Below, in pieces: positions 42,958 through 55,879 of a stretch of DNA of 64,000 bases (the stretch's first letter is position 1; every line of letters starts with the position of its first letter). Position numbers and translations under genes: made by a program. The stretch lies in the NCBI GenBank assembly GCA_036924285.1, contig JAYKYS010000004.1, positions 21,732,001 to 21,796,000 on the forward strand. The letters are read 5' to 3'. This DNA comes from Asterella californica (Eukaryota > Streptophyta > Marchantiopsida > Marchantiales > Aytoniaceae). The notes under the pieces were generated by a model. It made no database searches and was not told where the DNA came from. It saw only the letters and a list, made by a program, of their open reading frames with translations.

Positions 42958-45900
42958 ATGTCACTTAACACCTTCATTGAGGACGATGTACGTGATGCTC
43001 ACCTCACCACGGCCTCTTGGGCGTACAGATTTTGAATGTTTTCTCTACCTGCTGGATGTTGGGTAGCTCTCGGAGAGAAGCTTTTGAAGATTTAATTGGA
43101 CATGAAAGTAAGAAAAATTATGTTTATGTACCGATACTGGTTCCATTCCAGTGGAGTCATTTGCACTACTCATAGGCGCTCACATTGGGAATCCGTTTTG
43201 TTCAGGACTTTGATTGGACAGCAGCCGTCTCTGAAATTGATAAGGCTTGCAGTAAGGTCGGTGCCCCGGCAGCTGGAATGCACTTATCACAACCTCAGTC
43301 AACACAGAGGCTCAAACAGAAGACTTTAGATTCGTTTGTTAGAGAAGGCAAAGGATGGAATCTGTTCAACAATGGGAAGCAACATCATAGCAGTGCAGAA
43401 TGTTCCCTCAGAGAGGATTCGAATCGAAAACATCAATTCAGCAGTAGAAAGCAACATCAGACAGCTTCTGAATTCTCTCTTAGGGATAATGGGTATCAAG
43501 GACATCAATTCAACATTGAGAAGCAACAGCAGAAACGGTCGGAACTCTCTTTCGTCGAGAATGAAAATCAAGGACCTTGCTTCAACCATGGAAAACAACA
43601 GCAGAAGAATTCAGAAGTCTCTTTTGGAGAGCCTGGGTGTCCAGGGAGAGTCGAAACAAGCCGGTCCAGAGATCGTGAAGGTCATTCAACAGGAAACCCA
43701 GAAGAATTATTTCGTTGTGAGGTCCCTTTCGACTCTGTTGCTGTCAGATCATGGATCTATCCTGGTAAGGTCTGGATATTTGTCCACCAATGAGATGAAT
43801 CTGTAATAAAGTTACCTTGGAACGTGAGCTTAGGTCAAACTCTGTATGTTTCACTAGAGAAACACAAGACGAGTCTGTGGTTGAAGTATCCGTTTTATTG
43901 CTTCCAGGACCAAAACAAATATAGTTAAGCGGTCCACTGTAACTCACTGCTTGAAGTTTAAGGAACTAAGATGCTTTCGTCCCGTTCGAGGAGTGAAATG
44001 TGCAACATATGAGGGAGTGAGTAGCATGTGTATATCTAGCGAAGAAGGTTCTGTTGTTGTGTTGTTGGAATCCATCGGGTGTTGGGGACAAATCGGGGAA
44101 CTAACTTGTGGTTTTCATGGCAGCAAATGTGCCTTGTCGGACCTACCAATTCAATATCACAAAAGTGGCACTTTTCTCAAACACACTTGTTTCTCTTCCC
44201 ACGGGATTGGGAAAGACTCTCATAGCTGCCGCGGTTATGTACAACTATTTCCGATGGTTTCCTACAGGTTTGGAAGATCTCGATTACTGATGTCCAGTAT
44301 TATATTTTAGTTTATCACATCTCTTCAGTTTGTGGCAATAGACGATGGGTAGCGAACACAATCTTTTGTGTGTTGAGTGAAAATCCTTGTGACTTACTCT
44401 CCAGGTCACATATACAGGGAAAATTATATTTGCTGCACCATCAAGGCCACTGGTCGTGCAACAAATTGAAGCCTGCCACAAGGTAGTCGGGATTCCTCAG
44501 GTACGTGCAAGAGCAAAGAAGTAAAAAACACGTACGTTTCTCGACAGATAACACGGTTAATAAGTATTGCCTCCAATGATATCTGTCAATATAGTAGAAT
44601 TAAAAGTCTGTGAGTCTCGAGTTAGAGTCTGCACACGGACAACAGAAAGGTGAGGACGGTTCAGCTTCGTCGGGGCGGTTTTTTGGTTGAGATCACTCCA
44701 ATCTATGATCGTGCTGCAGGACATGACAATTGACATGACTGGCGATATGACTCCATCAGTACGAGCAGAACACTGGCAAAGCAGACGAGTTTTCTTCGTC
44801 ACACCTCAGTGTCTCGAGAAAGATCTACAGTCTGGTAAAACTCTAAGTGGTCCACTTCTGAATGCTAATGAAGCGCATTTGAAGCTCTCCTGCACGTACC
44901 GCCCCTCAAATACGCTTATTCCGAATCAAGGAAGTGTCAGTTTCAGCACTACGTACATGTATAGGGGAAGACGCTGGTGGTTTTTCTCGCGCGGGAAATG
45001 TGTATATCATTTTTATACATACTTCTGTGACGAGAGGTTAACTCCTGGACTTCTTGTTTGCTGTACGAGTTATTGGAGGCAGTAATATCGAAATAATCAG
45101 ACTTCTTCCACTGGCAGGCACCTGTTCATCACGACAGATCGTATGTTTAGTTATAGATGAAGCGCACCGTGCGACTGGGAATTACTCATACTGTGTAATT
45201 GTTCGTCAGGTTAGTAGATAAATACTTCTCTTCCATGCACTTGCCTTCCTTTCCTAGCTTGGTCTGTAAATTTGCCCTGTTAAAGTGGGTCTGTGAGTCC
45301 AGTTCACAAGCTCATTTAGCCTTCAATAGCTTATCTCTCCCAATACCAAAGAGGGAAATTGACATTACAGCCGCTAAACAAAGTAAAATCCTGTTCCAGT
45401 TACTTGCAGCCAAGATCAACTACCGCTTACTGGCCCTGACAGCAACACCAGGATGTAAGTTGTTCCGCGATTGAAATGTCTTTTGAATTCTTTTCTTTTG
45501 CGATGCATGATAATGAGCTGTATCAAACCTATGTTTTTCTTTTGGGTATATCAGCTAAGTTGTTTGATAGGTGTTGTTATGCCAGTCAATATTAAGGTTT
45601 GATTGACGAATTTGCAGCCAAACAGACAACAATCCAAGCGGTTGTAGACAATCTTCAGATTTCTTGTCTGGAGTACAGGAACGAGGATGACCCTGACGTC
45701 AGCCAGTACACTCATAACCGGAAAATCGAGCTTATTGAGGTACTCTTGACACACCAAACTCCTTCAAGATGACACCCTCAAGATGACAGTTTTCGTTCTT
45801 TCTACACTTGATGATAAACGAAGAGCATTTCACTGCCTAAGCTCGGTTGATCTCGTGGCCACAGGTACTTATGAATGCTGAATCCAACCAAGCGAAGAAT

Positions 45901-48900
45901 CTGCTCATTGAAGTTTTGCAGCCTGTCGTGTACAGGCTTTGTGGTTTCAGGGTCTTCTACAACAGAGAAATTTCAAGGGTAGGAACTTCTGGGAGGCTGT
46001 ATGCTTACTTTCTTTACGTCTCGTTATCTGCTTGAACCTTGAATTTTGCGCAAAGAAATATACGATAGTAAGCACGAAGGGTTCTTTCTTGGTGAAATTC
46101 TTAGAGTCTCAGCAGCGGAGGAAACGTCAAACTCATATTTTCTATACTTTGAACTGCAGCTGACGCCATTTGAGTTCATCCAAGCACGGGAGAAATTTCG
46201 CCAGGCCCCTCCACCAGCTATTCCACAAAATGAGTATCCACAAGTGGAGATGTACTTTGGACTAGCAATCACGCTCACTCATATCTTTAAACTGCTATTT
46301 ACTCATGGAATGCGTCCAGCATATGAGATGCTTCAACAGAAACTACAGCAAGGGTTAGTTTTTATCTATCTGTGAACTTGCTTTGACGTCAACGCAGCCG
46401 TCGTTATTAGTTCCAAGTTCTTCCTTCAACAAGGAGTGACCTATTGGTGTGTAAGAATGCATGTATTCAAGTTCTCTCTCGCGAGGAAGTGAACGTGGAT
46501 AAACTTAAATGTCTGGCTTTAGTAGCATCTTACCAAGGAAACAGTCACTTCGCAGTGGCAGAGCTCTGCAGTACACACTTAAGAAGATGTCTTGAACAGC
46601 TGCAATCAGGTGTGCCACAACACGTTAAACTACAAAATTTGCAGGATTCATATCGTATCGTTTGTAATATTAGTTCGCTCGAGGCACTTTAGACCCTACT
46701 TAATTTTCTCTTGCTGCATCTTAACCCTGGTTTTCGGTTCTGCATTAGATTCTTGATTCGATCTTCTTTCACTGCATTTGTACATGTCACTACTTTGCCC
46801 TTGCACACGTAGGGGCACCATCTCAGGTATTGTGCGCCGTTGGTAAATCTCCCTCGGTTACAGATGTGCTGTAAATTCTCGTTTCAAGATAGCATACCTA
46901 CTACCTTTCCTTGAGATATTCATTATGCACTTCATCAGATGTCGTGGAACTGAACAGAGACTCCTGGACCGACAAGGCCCTCATGAGTTGGAGAAGTCCT
47001 CAATATTGTTTGATCACTTTTCCTACTCATCTGTAGTCTATCCTAACCATCTCTGCTGGGTGCTGATGAAGTCAGAGAGCAGGTTGAGGTACATGCGACG
47101 GGAGAGTGTTCTATTGCATGCTCCGAGTGTATCTTGTGGTAGTTAGGTTGTGACACCTACTCATTAGCTACGGCTGCATCAGTGACCTTTGTGCAACAAA
47201 TTGTTTGTAAACTCTTTGTCCTGGCTGGTCGTTCATGAGTGCACACGTACTCATTATCTACACCTTCATCAGTGAACTTTGTGCAACAAATCGATTGTAT
47301 ACTCTTTTGCCTGGCTGGTCGTGCATGTCACTGGCCACTTCCGTTTGCATTTACTGATTGTTCTTGAACTCATGTACACTAACGCTCTTCATTGCGGTCT
47401 CGTAATCTCGTTCTTTGTTTCGCTATTGAGGCTTTCTACCTACTTCACTACACTAACTCTCTTCTTTGCGGTAATCCCATTCTTTGTTCGTTGTTGATGC
47501 TTTCTACCTACTTCGCTGTAGGAACCTCCACGATTTCAGTTCTGCATTACATTTTTCATTTGCTTCGATCAGCTTGCGCTGTATACTGTACATGTCACTG
47601 CATTGCACTTACATATCTTCTACATGTCGGCTACTTTGCACTCTATACCTGGGGGAACCATTTCTGGAAATGTGCTTCGCATCACACATTGGCACACTCT
47701 TCGGTTACAACTCTCCAGACTGCAAGTTAGCGCTCATTTTGCCCCCGTCTGCTACTTACTATGTACTTCGCCGGGTTATTGCGGGCTACGAAAGTGCTGG
47801 AGCCATTCTCGACGTACGAATATATGTACTTCATTGGGTTACTCTGCTGGGTGTTACCTCTGTTTACGAGTGTGATTCTTGTTCCACTGTTGAACTGCCA
47901 TCGCTCATGGACGAACATATAGTCTGTAATATTAACAACCATTTGGTTCATTCGTTATTTTTAAACATGGAACAATCAAATAGTTAGTCCAACCTGTGAT
48001 TTACCTCTAATTCATGGTTCACCCTCTCCAGGGTTTTGAAGAGACTTCAAGGGAATGAAAAAATGCATCATCTGCAGAGGGTCATGAAGCAAACTATTGG
48101 CCATGGTGCGCCTAGCCCAAAGCTTGAGAAGGTGGTAGAGATCATCAGCACCCACTTCAGTAAGTTGTAACGGCCTCGTAGGTATGAGAAATTGGGATTT
48201 TGTCATATCTCTGGTCCGAATTCAGTTCTTAAGAGCTGACTTTCGGCAGGAGTTCTTCTAACAAGTTTGTCACCGTTGGCAGGCGGACATGATCCTGCGA
48301 AGACGAGAGTAATCGTATTCACCAACTTCAGGGAGAGTGTGAAGTAAGGAGTCAATTTTTTTTCATGTCGATTGCTAGAAGCCGTGGAGTGAGTACAAGC
48401 AGCATCTGCTGTAATGCATTAGATTTTTCAAGGAGATCTCTCTCCGAGTTCCTTTCGAGTTTAGCAAGTTATCTTGTCGCTGAAATTTTTTATCACGTTC
48501 TTCAGTTGTTGCGGCAATATAAGCTTAGAAGGTGCCTGATTTTTTATTGCCACACTCTATTAAGTTGAAGTTTGCAATCTCTACCTGGCACCTTACAGAG
48601 ATATAATGGAGGTTCTAGCAGCAAAGTGTACCGATGTAAAAGCTATGGAGTTTATTGGTCAAAGTTCAGGTATGCTTCAGATATCCATGCTCCTCGCTTC
48701 GTTACTTCCATGCTGTTTGCTTGAGACTAGGACTTTACATCATCTCTCCTTCTAATCTTATTTAAGGGTAAGTTGTTGCTCGTGTGCTTGCTTCGATTGT
48801 GATTACACGTTCGAGATTGCGTGTAATCACAATCTCGAATCGGGCCACACGGTGAACATCTGGCCATGCATCGTACGCCTACGCGAGTATAGCACGTACG

Positions 48901-51900
48901 CGTCAACTACTGTTTCAGGCCTACGTCTTCTGACTGGGAATCAGCACTTCGTACGGGCTCATCTGTGTACGGACTGGCAACTGCAGGGAAGTCCTCCAAG
49001 GGACAAAGTCAGAAGACTCAACAGGCTGTTTTACAGGTTCGCTTGATAGTATCTTGATATATGTCGTTTCCAGTATGGGGGATCCATATTACTGAAAGAT
49101 TCTCGGAGAGAATCATAATGGATCTAGAAGACAGTTGTCCTGATTTAAATTTTGTTTCCTTAGTCCTGGGGCTTCACAATGATAATCATGGCTGGTTACT
49201 TTTCTCGCAAACTTCGTGGTTTATGTGACAATGAACTTCGTTGGGCAGAAATTTCGGGCTGGTGGGTTCAATACTATCGTGGCAACTTCCATTGCCGAGG
49301 AGGGGTTGGACATTATGGAGGTTGACCTGGTCATTTGTTTTGATGCGAATATTTCTCCTTTGCGCATGATTCAGCGAATGGGACGAACGGGGAGAAAGCG
49401 TGATGGTCGAGTTGATATCCTTTAATAGATGAAATAAACTAGAGTATTAAGTTTTTTTGTACTGCTGAACTTTGGATTCAACAAGTAATTATCTGTTACG
49501 CTCGAATCGTTGTCTGTTAAGACGTGATTCGTATGCTCATGCATTTTGCTTTCCAATGCTGCCCTGTCTCCTCCAGTACGTACCAACCAATTGATCCGCG
49601 CTGTACGTATTCATGTGTCTAAGACATAACGTGTCTATCTCTATCTTACACCATCAAACCGGTTATGACGTGGGTACGCTGGTCATATGTCGGCCTTGAC
49701 CATCAGCTCACTTGTTCTAGCTTGCGAAGGGGCAGAAAAGGAAGGCTACTTGGCAAAGCAGAACAAGAACAAGGCACTGAAAAAGCACATGGTTGATGGA
49801 GGGGTTTATAGCTTCAACTTTCACCCAAGTTCCCACATGGTAGATTTCAACTTTTGACTATAACTTTTTGTTGGTTTTAGGTATTTGTTTAAGGAGTTTA
49901 TATGTTTCAAGATGGAAAGCGAGTCAGATCTTTTTCCGTCATATGCCGCTTATAAAGAAATCTATGGGTCGGTTGCTTTGACAATTGAAATCAGTCCAAC
50001 AATTTCTCCACATAAATGATGTGTAGGTTCCACACAGCTACAGACCGGAGGTTCAGTTAGTGGAGTTGGCTATAGAGGAATTCGTGCCACGTACAAAAAG
50101 GCCGAAGGCGAAACATAACGAAGGGATTGTCGGAGGTCTCAGAAGTCTATCAGGAGGGGAACTTCAACTGCTGGAGAAGTACAGAATCTCACTACCAGAG
50201 GAACTGTGGAAGCCATCACTGATTGCATTTCCGCAATATCAAGTGATACCTACTCCAGTTCACAGAGTGAAACATTCATACAGAACCAGTGTGCTTATAG
50301 ACGCCCTGCGTTCCCTGCAAGAGACATCTGCTCAAGTGACTGGAATAACTCAAAATCCAGGAGAGGAGAAGGTGAGTTACAAGATGAACGAAGGTGAATT
50401 AACAGTCCTCGGGCGCTTGAGCTCCTGTGAATGCTGACTCTCAGTGCAATAAGTGTCAATGCCTGTTTCCGTTCCCTATAGATTGGATCCTCAGACTTAT
50501 TGTATATGCGTTCAAGGTTGCCAAAAGCAGAAAGCAAATACCTTGGTGTACGTATCCACACGAAGTGTACTGCGCTGATGTTGACTTGCAAATAGGCATG
50601 TTAGAAGACATATTTGGACGCCTGATTATAAAACTAGCACAAATAATGGTAGTAAGGTCCTTGCCGGAGTCTCAGTGGTGAACGTGATTGCTTCAAGCAG
50701 ATGCATTATGACCTCGTGATGTACGTTTGGTCCACCAGTTATGGAACTTCGCAGTCTTTTCAACTCGGAGTCCACTGATCATGTACTTATTTCCAGGTCA
50801 ATACCCCTGCAGAAGGTATAGTTGACTCACTTCAGGAACCTCCCGTCGAAGCGCCTAGGACAATCGTTCTGTCATGCACGGCGGATCACAACGATACAGG
50901 TAGCTATTATTTGTATCTTTCCATGTACCAGTCTGTGTACCCTTCTGGGTTGAATTTTCACGCGTTACCGTCAAGTGTATGTGGATGGTTCTTGCATTCT
51001 GCTGCTCTACGAATTCCATTTTAGTTTAGCTATACTTGAGCACTCGTTCATCATTCATAAGAGAACTGTGACGATTCATCTTAACTGCGTAACCAACTTC
51101 CTGATGCCCGAGTCAATCTTGATTTCTTGTGTCAGGGGAAAACACTCCTTTGTTGTCGCTGTCATTTTGATTACCCTACAGTGTTCTTAGTTGAGCTGGG
51201 CAAAGCATTGATCCCTTTAGGTTCGATCCTTCTTTGCAGGTGATATAGCAATAGAAAGTGATAAGGGAACAGAGCTGTTGCCATCAACATCGTCTTACCG
51301 CCTGAACTGCGCAGACGATGTTCATGTATATAATTTGACCAAGATCAATGCACTAAACGAAGAGGTAACATCTATATCTCAACATGCAACACCGTCCAGC
51401 ACTGAAGGGACCTTGGCTCCGAAGCCCGTCAGTGAGTTGGAAGAAAGCAGGGAAGTTATGGTCAAGAGTAACGAATTTCAACAGGACTGGGCTACAGCGG
51501 ACGTGGACGAGTCACATCCTCCAAGGAGTAAACTTGTTCAAGGTCAGTTAACTTGGTTTTTGCGCCTTGCTCACCATTTTGAGGTATTGCTTATATTCTC
51601 CCCTGCGCGCGCCTCGAATTCGTGCCTTGAGCCGTGCAAAGCGTTGCGGAAGATCTGCAGTTTCCAAATTAGAAGAGCCTCCTGCGATAAGTTAGGGCAT
51701 GATCTGCCTCTGTTTTGTACGAATGCTTCACAGGGCATCCGCTCTCTTCTGTCTCTTATCTAATACGAACTTCTTTTTGTTGCTCATAATTCACTTGGCA
51801 ACTTTAGGGTGTTTGACCGTATGGTCGCTGAGACTTGTTCTGGTGAAGTATATTCATTTTCCATAAGTGTACACATACTGATTACCTACAGCTGTGTCCG

Positions 51901-54900
51901 TGACCTTTGTTGGAAGAATTGCTTCTTCCCTCTACTTTCTTCATGGTTGACACTCTGGTTGTTGCGGTTGCTGGCTCGATTATTACCGAATGCTGCCGGC
52001 ACGCTTCTCCACACGATGGACGTTGTGTTTTGTTCGTCTGCTTCTAGATATCTTGCCCTTCATGTTCTCTGCTTTTGAGACTTGTCGTTCTATATTATAG
52101 TTGTTTTTTCGCTCAGCTCGTTAGGCATCGCATTTATACTTGTATTTTGTCTTACTGCCGCCAGGGGGTACCATCTTGGAAATGTGCTGACCCTACACAT
52201 TTCCTATTGGCCCGACCTCGGTTATATACATTCGCTGACTTCTCAAACCAAGTTAGCATACATGTTACCACTCCTCGTTACTCAATTTGTACTTGCATTG
52301 GTGGGTTCGAAACTATTTGGGGTTACCTAAGTGTGCGGGCGAAGTCACTGTTTTCTCAGAAAGCTGCTCTACCCGTGTATCAATATATATTCGTTTTCCA
52401 TACTTGTATCTCACGCTGCCCTACTGTCTGATGTTTATCTTCTGTGGCTTTTGTATGTCTTACAGATGTCCAGAGGTTTAGGGATGTGACGGGTGCAGTC
52501 AGTCACACTAATACTGATGACCAGAATGTCCAAGCGATTGTTAAAACCAAGGCCAGTTCGAGCATCGTTTGCAACACTGCCATACCTCAAGAGAATCCAC
52601 ATCCAGTCCTCAATGAACCTCTCGTGGAAGATAACACTCTCCAACAAGTCATGTCTTTCGGTTCGCATCGTTGTAGATATAGCTCTGGAATTGTACATAC
52701 CACAGAACTGGGGCTTATTGTCCTTGCCTCACCCCCTCCATTTCCATCAGGTAGGTCTATTAGAAAGCGGTTTACGACATCCGGAGGTCATTTCGAAGAG
52801 AACAGTGGGAAGCTACTGAGTCATGAGGGAATTTCTCCACCGACAATCATTTTCAAAGCAACGGAAACTCAAGAAAAGAGTAAAAACCTCGCGACTCGGG
52901 GAAGTGGATTAGCTGAAGTGCGTCGGAATGGTGATGTGAATATTGTAAAGACAAGCGGCAGCTTGCCGCAGGTTATAGAAGCGTGTAGCGTATTGGGTAG
53001 AGAGCAAACGTCAGGTGTTGAGGCGGACAAAGTAAGTAGTCGACTGGCTGTTATTGCTAGCCAGGGTATTGTTCCTTCATCACCCATTGCGGAGCCGCTT
53101 TCCAGTGAGAATGTTTCAACTCCAGCTGTACTGAAAACTCCGTCTGTTTGTAGTGCTGGTCCTGATGATGTCCAGCGACCAGGTAATACATCTATGGAGA
53201 GGTGCGTACACCACCAGAATACTCCCTCCACCCCAGTAACAACTACATTAGAATCAACTTTTCCCAAGGGAGACCCCCGCAGCCATAGTAAAAGATTTGC
53301 CACTGATTCCAAATCGAAGAAAACTCCTCTCTTCTCCTTTCTGTGTCGTATACACGGCGTGTCTCCTCCTAGAGGGAAGTTGCTTAATTTTTCACAAGAT
53401 TGTCATGACTCAGCGCGCATAGATGCGAGTGTTTCCTCCAGAAGCGAACCTCCGGATCTGCCGAAGGCTTTGGCCTGTTCCGAAATAGTTACAACTCCGC
53501 AAGGACGAAGTCAGAAAAGCCCAAGTGAAGAGTGGCAGATTATTGAAGACAAGGATTCAGGATCCGTTTCGAGACATCGTAAGCTCAAGAGACTGTGTAA
53601 AGCCGGCGAGAAATCAAGAAGACGGTCAGAAACTCGGAAGTTCAAACGGTTGAAGAAAGTTGGAGCTGAAGGTCTCTGTGGAGGCGAGTCTTCCCGGCTT
53701 GAGACGGAAGGAGGTATCTTTGGTAACTATTTTGACTTCCGGGAACGAGTAACAACGAGCACTTCGCAACGGGCTATACTCCGATTGCTGTATTAAGCAG
53801 ATAGGTTTTGTCTTCTACACATTGGACTCAGCCACAAAATTTTTCGTGTTCTTTCAGGAAAAAATCAGAGGAAGCTACTGGTCAGGAGGTTTTTCGATGA
53901 AGAAGCAGAGTATGTCTTCCATCCCGTTGCTCTCTTCATAGTAGTAAATCTATCTTCTGCTGACTGTGTAGAGTTCTTGCATCACGAAAGTGTTGCCTAC
54001 ATGCACCGATGCATGGAAGTTGTATATGTCAATGCAGGGTCTCCGAGGACGAAGAATCTTCGGACCAATACGATAGTGAAGAAGATGACGAAGAAGAATA
54101 CGAACCAGATGGTTTTATTGACAACGCAGGAACTCAACATTTGAACGGCACAGTTGATATGATGGCTGTGTATAGGTAAACTCTTTTGTAGCTGTACCCT
54201 GCGTGTCATCGTGATGTCCGGGAAGACCCCTTTCGCTGAATGGACAATTAGGTCTACGTGGATTCCATCTCTTTTACTTGCGATGCACTGATCTGGTTTT
54301 CAAATTCCCGGGTTTCCTCAAGTGTTATGTTAGAGTTCCTGCCTCGCGCGGCTAATGGGCTAATCAGGCATACCTGCCTGATATTTGAAGCTTGCCTTGT
54401 TTCATCTGTCTCGCAGACCGTAGATGTAAACTTTTATCGTCAGTACCTTAGCGCGACCATCTACGTAAGCTTGATGTTGTTTGTGGGTGCAACAGGCGTT
54501 CATTGCTCACACAATCACCAGCAGATCTTTCAGTTCAGTATGGGCGCTTGCTGGGAACAAGTCCTGCTACATGCTCTGACGGCACTCCTATGTCGTCAGA
54601 AGATATTTCCGTATCAACCTCTAGCTTGGTACCGGGTCCTTCCTTGGTATCCCCTGTTGATGACTTGTCACCCGCAAGGACTGATTCTGGCCGGAGGAAA
54701 CCGGTAGTACAGCAAGTTAGTAGGTTCAACCAGATTAGCGTGGGAGCTACAGCGACTGGAAACATTTTCGCAACATCTTTGTCTACAGTTATGTACGAGG
54801 AACAGAGGAAATTGGAGTTGAGGAAACGGAAGCTCAGTTTTCAGCCGAATCCCGACAGTGCAGATCTACCGGGACCTTCTTTCCGTAGACCAAAGAAGGG

Positions 54901-55270
54901 AGATGAGCGATCTCTTACTTTAGAAGCTCATTCCGGTTCGCAAGACGCCAGGGAACTCCGAGCAACAAGCCCTGCAGATCTCATCAAACAACAAATGAAT
55001 CCAGTCGTGGAGTTTGAGGACGATGTTTTCGACGGTGTTGATCTTGATGCTTTAGAGGCCGAAGCAGCTCAAACGTGTCGGATACGTAGTCAAAAAGTTA
55101 TGAACCCCAACCAGGAAGTTCGTCAGAAGCAAGACTTGGATGCATGCTCTGTGGATGTCAGAGTCCAACAGTACGGAGCCAATGCTACCAAACCTCGTCT
55201 ATTGTCGAGACTATTAAAGGATGACAACTTCGGTGGTTGCCCGTCGTTTGACCTTGGACTTGCCGACTAA
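42958..55270 (+). CDS. FANCM: FANCM-type DNA helicase/translocase, 23 exons
   Basis: Ortholog of the Fanconi anemia M translocase, which remodels replication forks and, in plants, limits crossovers. Proposed exons: 42958-42987, 43206-43764, 44124-44267, 44418-44500, 44720-44834, 45118-45209, 45400-45454, 45618-45739, 45865-45978, 46160-46353, 48032-48159, 48283-48343, 48599-48669, 48987-49036, 49249-49414, 49712-49839, 50027-50371, 50797-50899, 51240-51542, 52466-53713, 53858-53909, 54038-54175, 54496-55270. The sum is 5076 nt, 1691 residues plus stop, with every junction in phase. Visible motifs: [34 protein letters not shown] then GLGKT (Walker A); [65 protein letters not shown]. The plant-type C-terminus has FFDEEAE, an acidic run, DGFIDN and [12 protein letters not shown]. 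No ERCC4 nuclease or HhH domain is seen, as in other plant FANCM. Exon 1 (ten codons) is the least certain. Confidence 0.93.
46740..47990 (+). repeat. Tandem and dispersed repeats in FANCM intron 10
   Basis: The 1.68-kb intron holds two diverged copies of a repeat (about 46740-46880 and 47540-47990; shared TGTACATGTCACT and GGGGGAACCAT). It also holds a local duplication of about 85 bp (47158-47240 and 47248-47325; both with TTTGTGCAACAAAT and CTGGCTGGTCG). Related copies are in intron 19 and downstream of the gene. Open frames here are intronic. Confidence 0.6.
48795..48834 (+). repeat. Perfect hairpin in FANCM intron 13
   Basis: GATTGTGATTACACG (48795-48809) and its exact reverse complement (48820-48834) with a 10-nt loop. 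Confidence 0.85.
49415..49711 (+). other. U12-type AT-AC intron of FANCM
   Basis: The preceding exon ends ...CGA GTT G. The intron starts ATATCCTTT, the U12 5' splice consensus, and ends in AC. A branch-site match (GGCCTTGAC) puts the branch A at 49699, 12 nt before the end. The join gives G-R-V-V-V-L-A-C-E-G in frame, directly after helicase motif VI. No GT-AG pair in this interval preserves the frame and the conserved residues. Confidence 0.9.
51850..52460 (+). repeat. Dispersed repeat copy in FANCM intron 19
   Basis: Shares blocks with the intron 10 repeat: CAGGGGGTACCATCTTGGAAA with GGGGGAACCATTTCTGGAAA, and CTGTGTCCGTGACCTTTGTT with CTGCATCAGTGACCTTTGTG. Confidence 0.55.
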
Positions 55271-55879
55271 ACAGACATGCCAATTAGTCCGCTCCAGAGC
55301 TCCCCTTCCTTTCACCTGCTGCTTGCAAGTGGAGAACTGCCGCGTATAACGGAGATCAGAAGGAGGTGATTGCTTCATCGTGCGGTTTCTCATGTCAGGC
55401 CAGCTTAATTTCTCCTCCTCTTCTGCAAAGGACTCTTTGCCAAGTAAGTTCCAGAACGTCCTCTCTCTGTGAAGGTTCCATCTATTTGACTTTGTGCCGT
55501 CTCCCGTTTTACTAAAGACACGCATGTGTATCTCACTGTTCCATCTCTGAGAAGGTGATAGAAAGAGGGAAAGCAGGGCTGTGCTGCCCGCATCTTCCTG
55601 GAACCAGAGTTAAGTCACTAATTATTACGGCAGAGCCATCCTCTGATGCTGGAGAAGGTCTCTGAACTTCCCGTATCTAGGCACAGTCCCTACTTATCAG
55701 GGAGTTACTTCTATGCCTAGGTGTCTTGTCATCTGTATATAGTTTAAAAATCTATCTTGTTCTTCCATTCCAGGGATTGCGTTTAGGACATGTGCTGTTT
55801 GCTACAGATTTCTAACACTCTGTCCTCTGGTTATGCATTCTTTCCGCTAAAAGTCTGCAGCTCTAGCGTAAATTGATTT
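55271..55879. other. FANCM 3' UTR and spacer
   Basis: No gene. The first few hundred bases are presumably 3' UTR; no canonical AATAAA was found close to the stop. Confidence 0.4.

Noticed and set aside
47279..47987. Long hydrophobic open frames on the plus strand
   Set aside because: They lie inside FANCM intron 10 in a repeat family. Composition is driven by T-rich sequence, and flanking exons join exactly across them.
53714..53723. GTATCTTTGG after FANCM exon 20 as a second U12 donor
   Set aside because: It departs from GTATCCTT, and no CCTTAAC-like branch site lies before the acceptor at 53857; a normal U2 intron fits.
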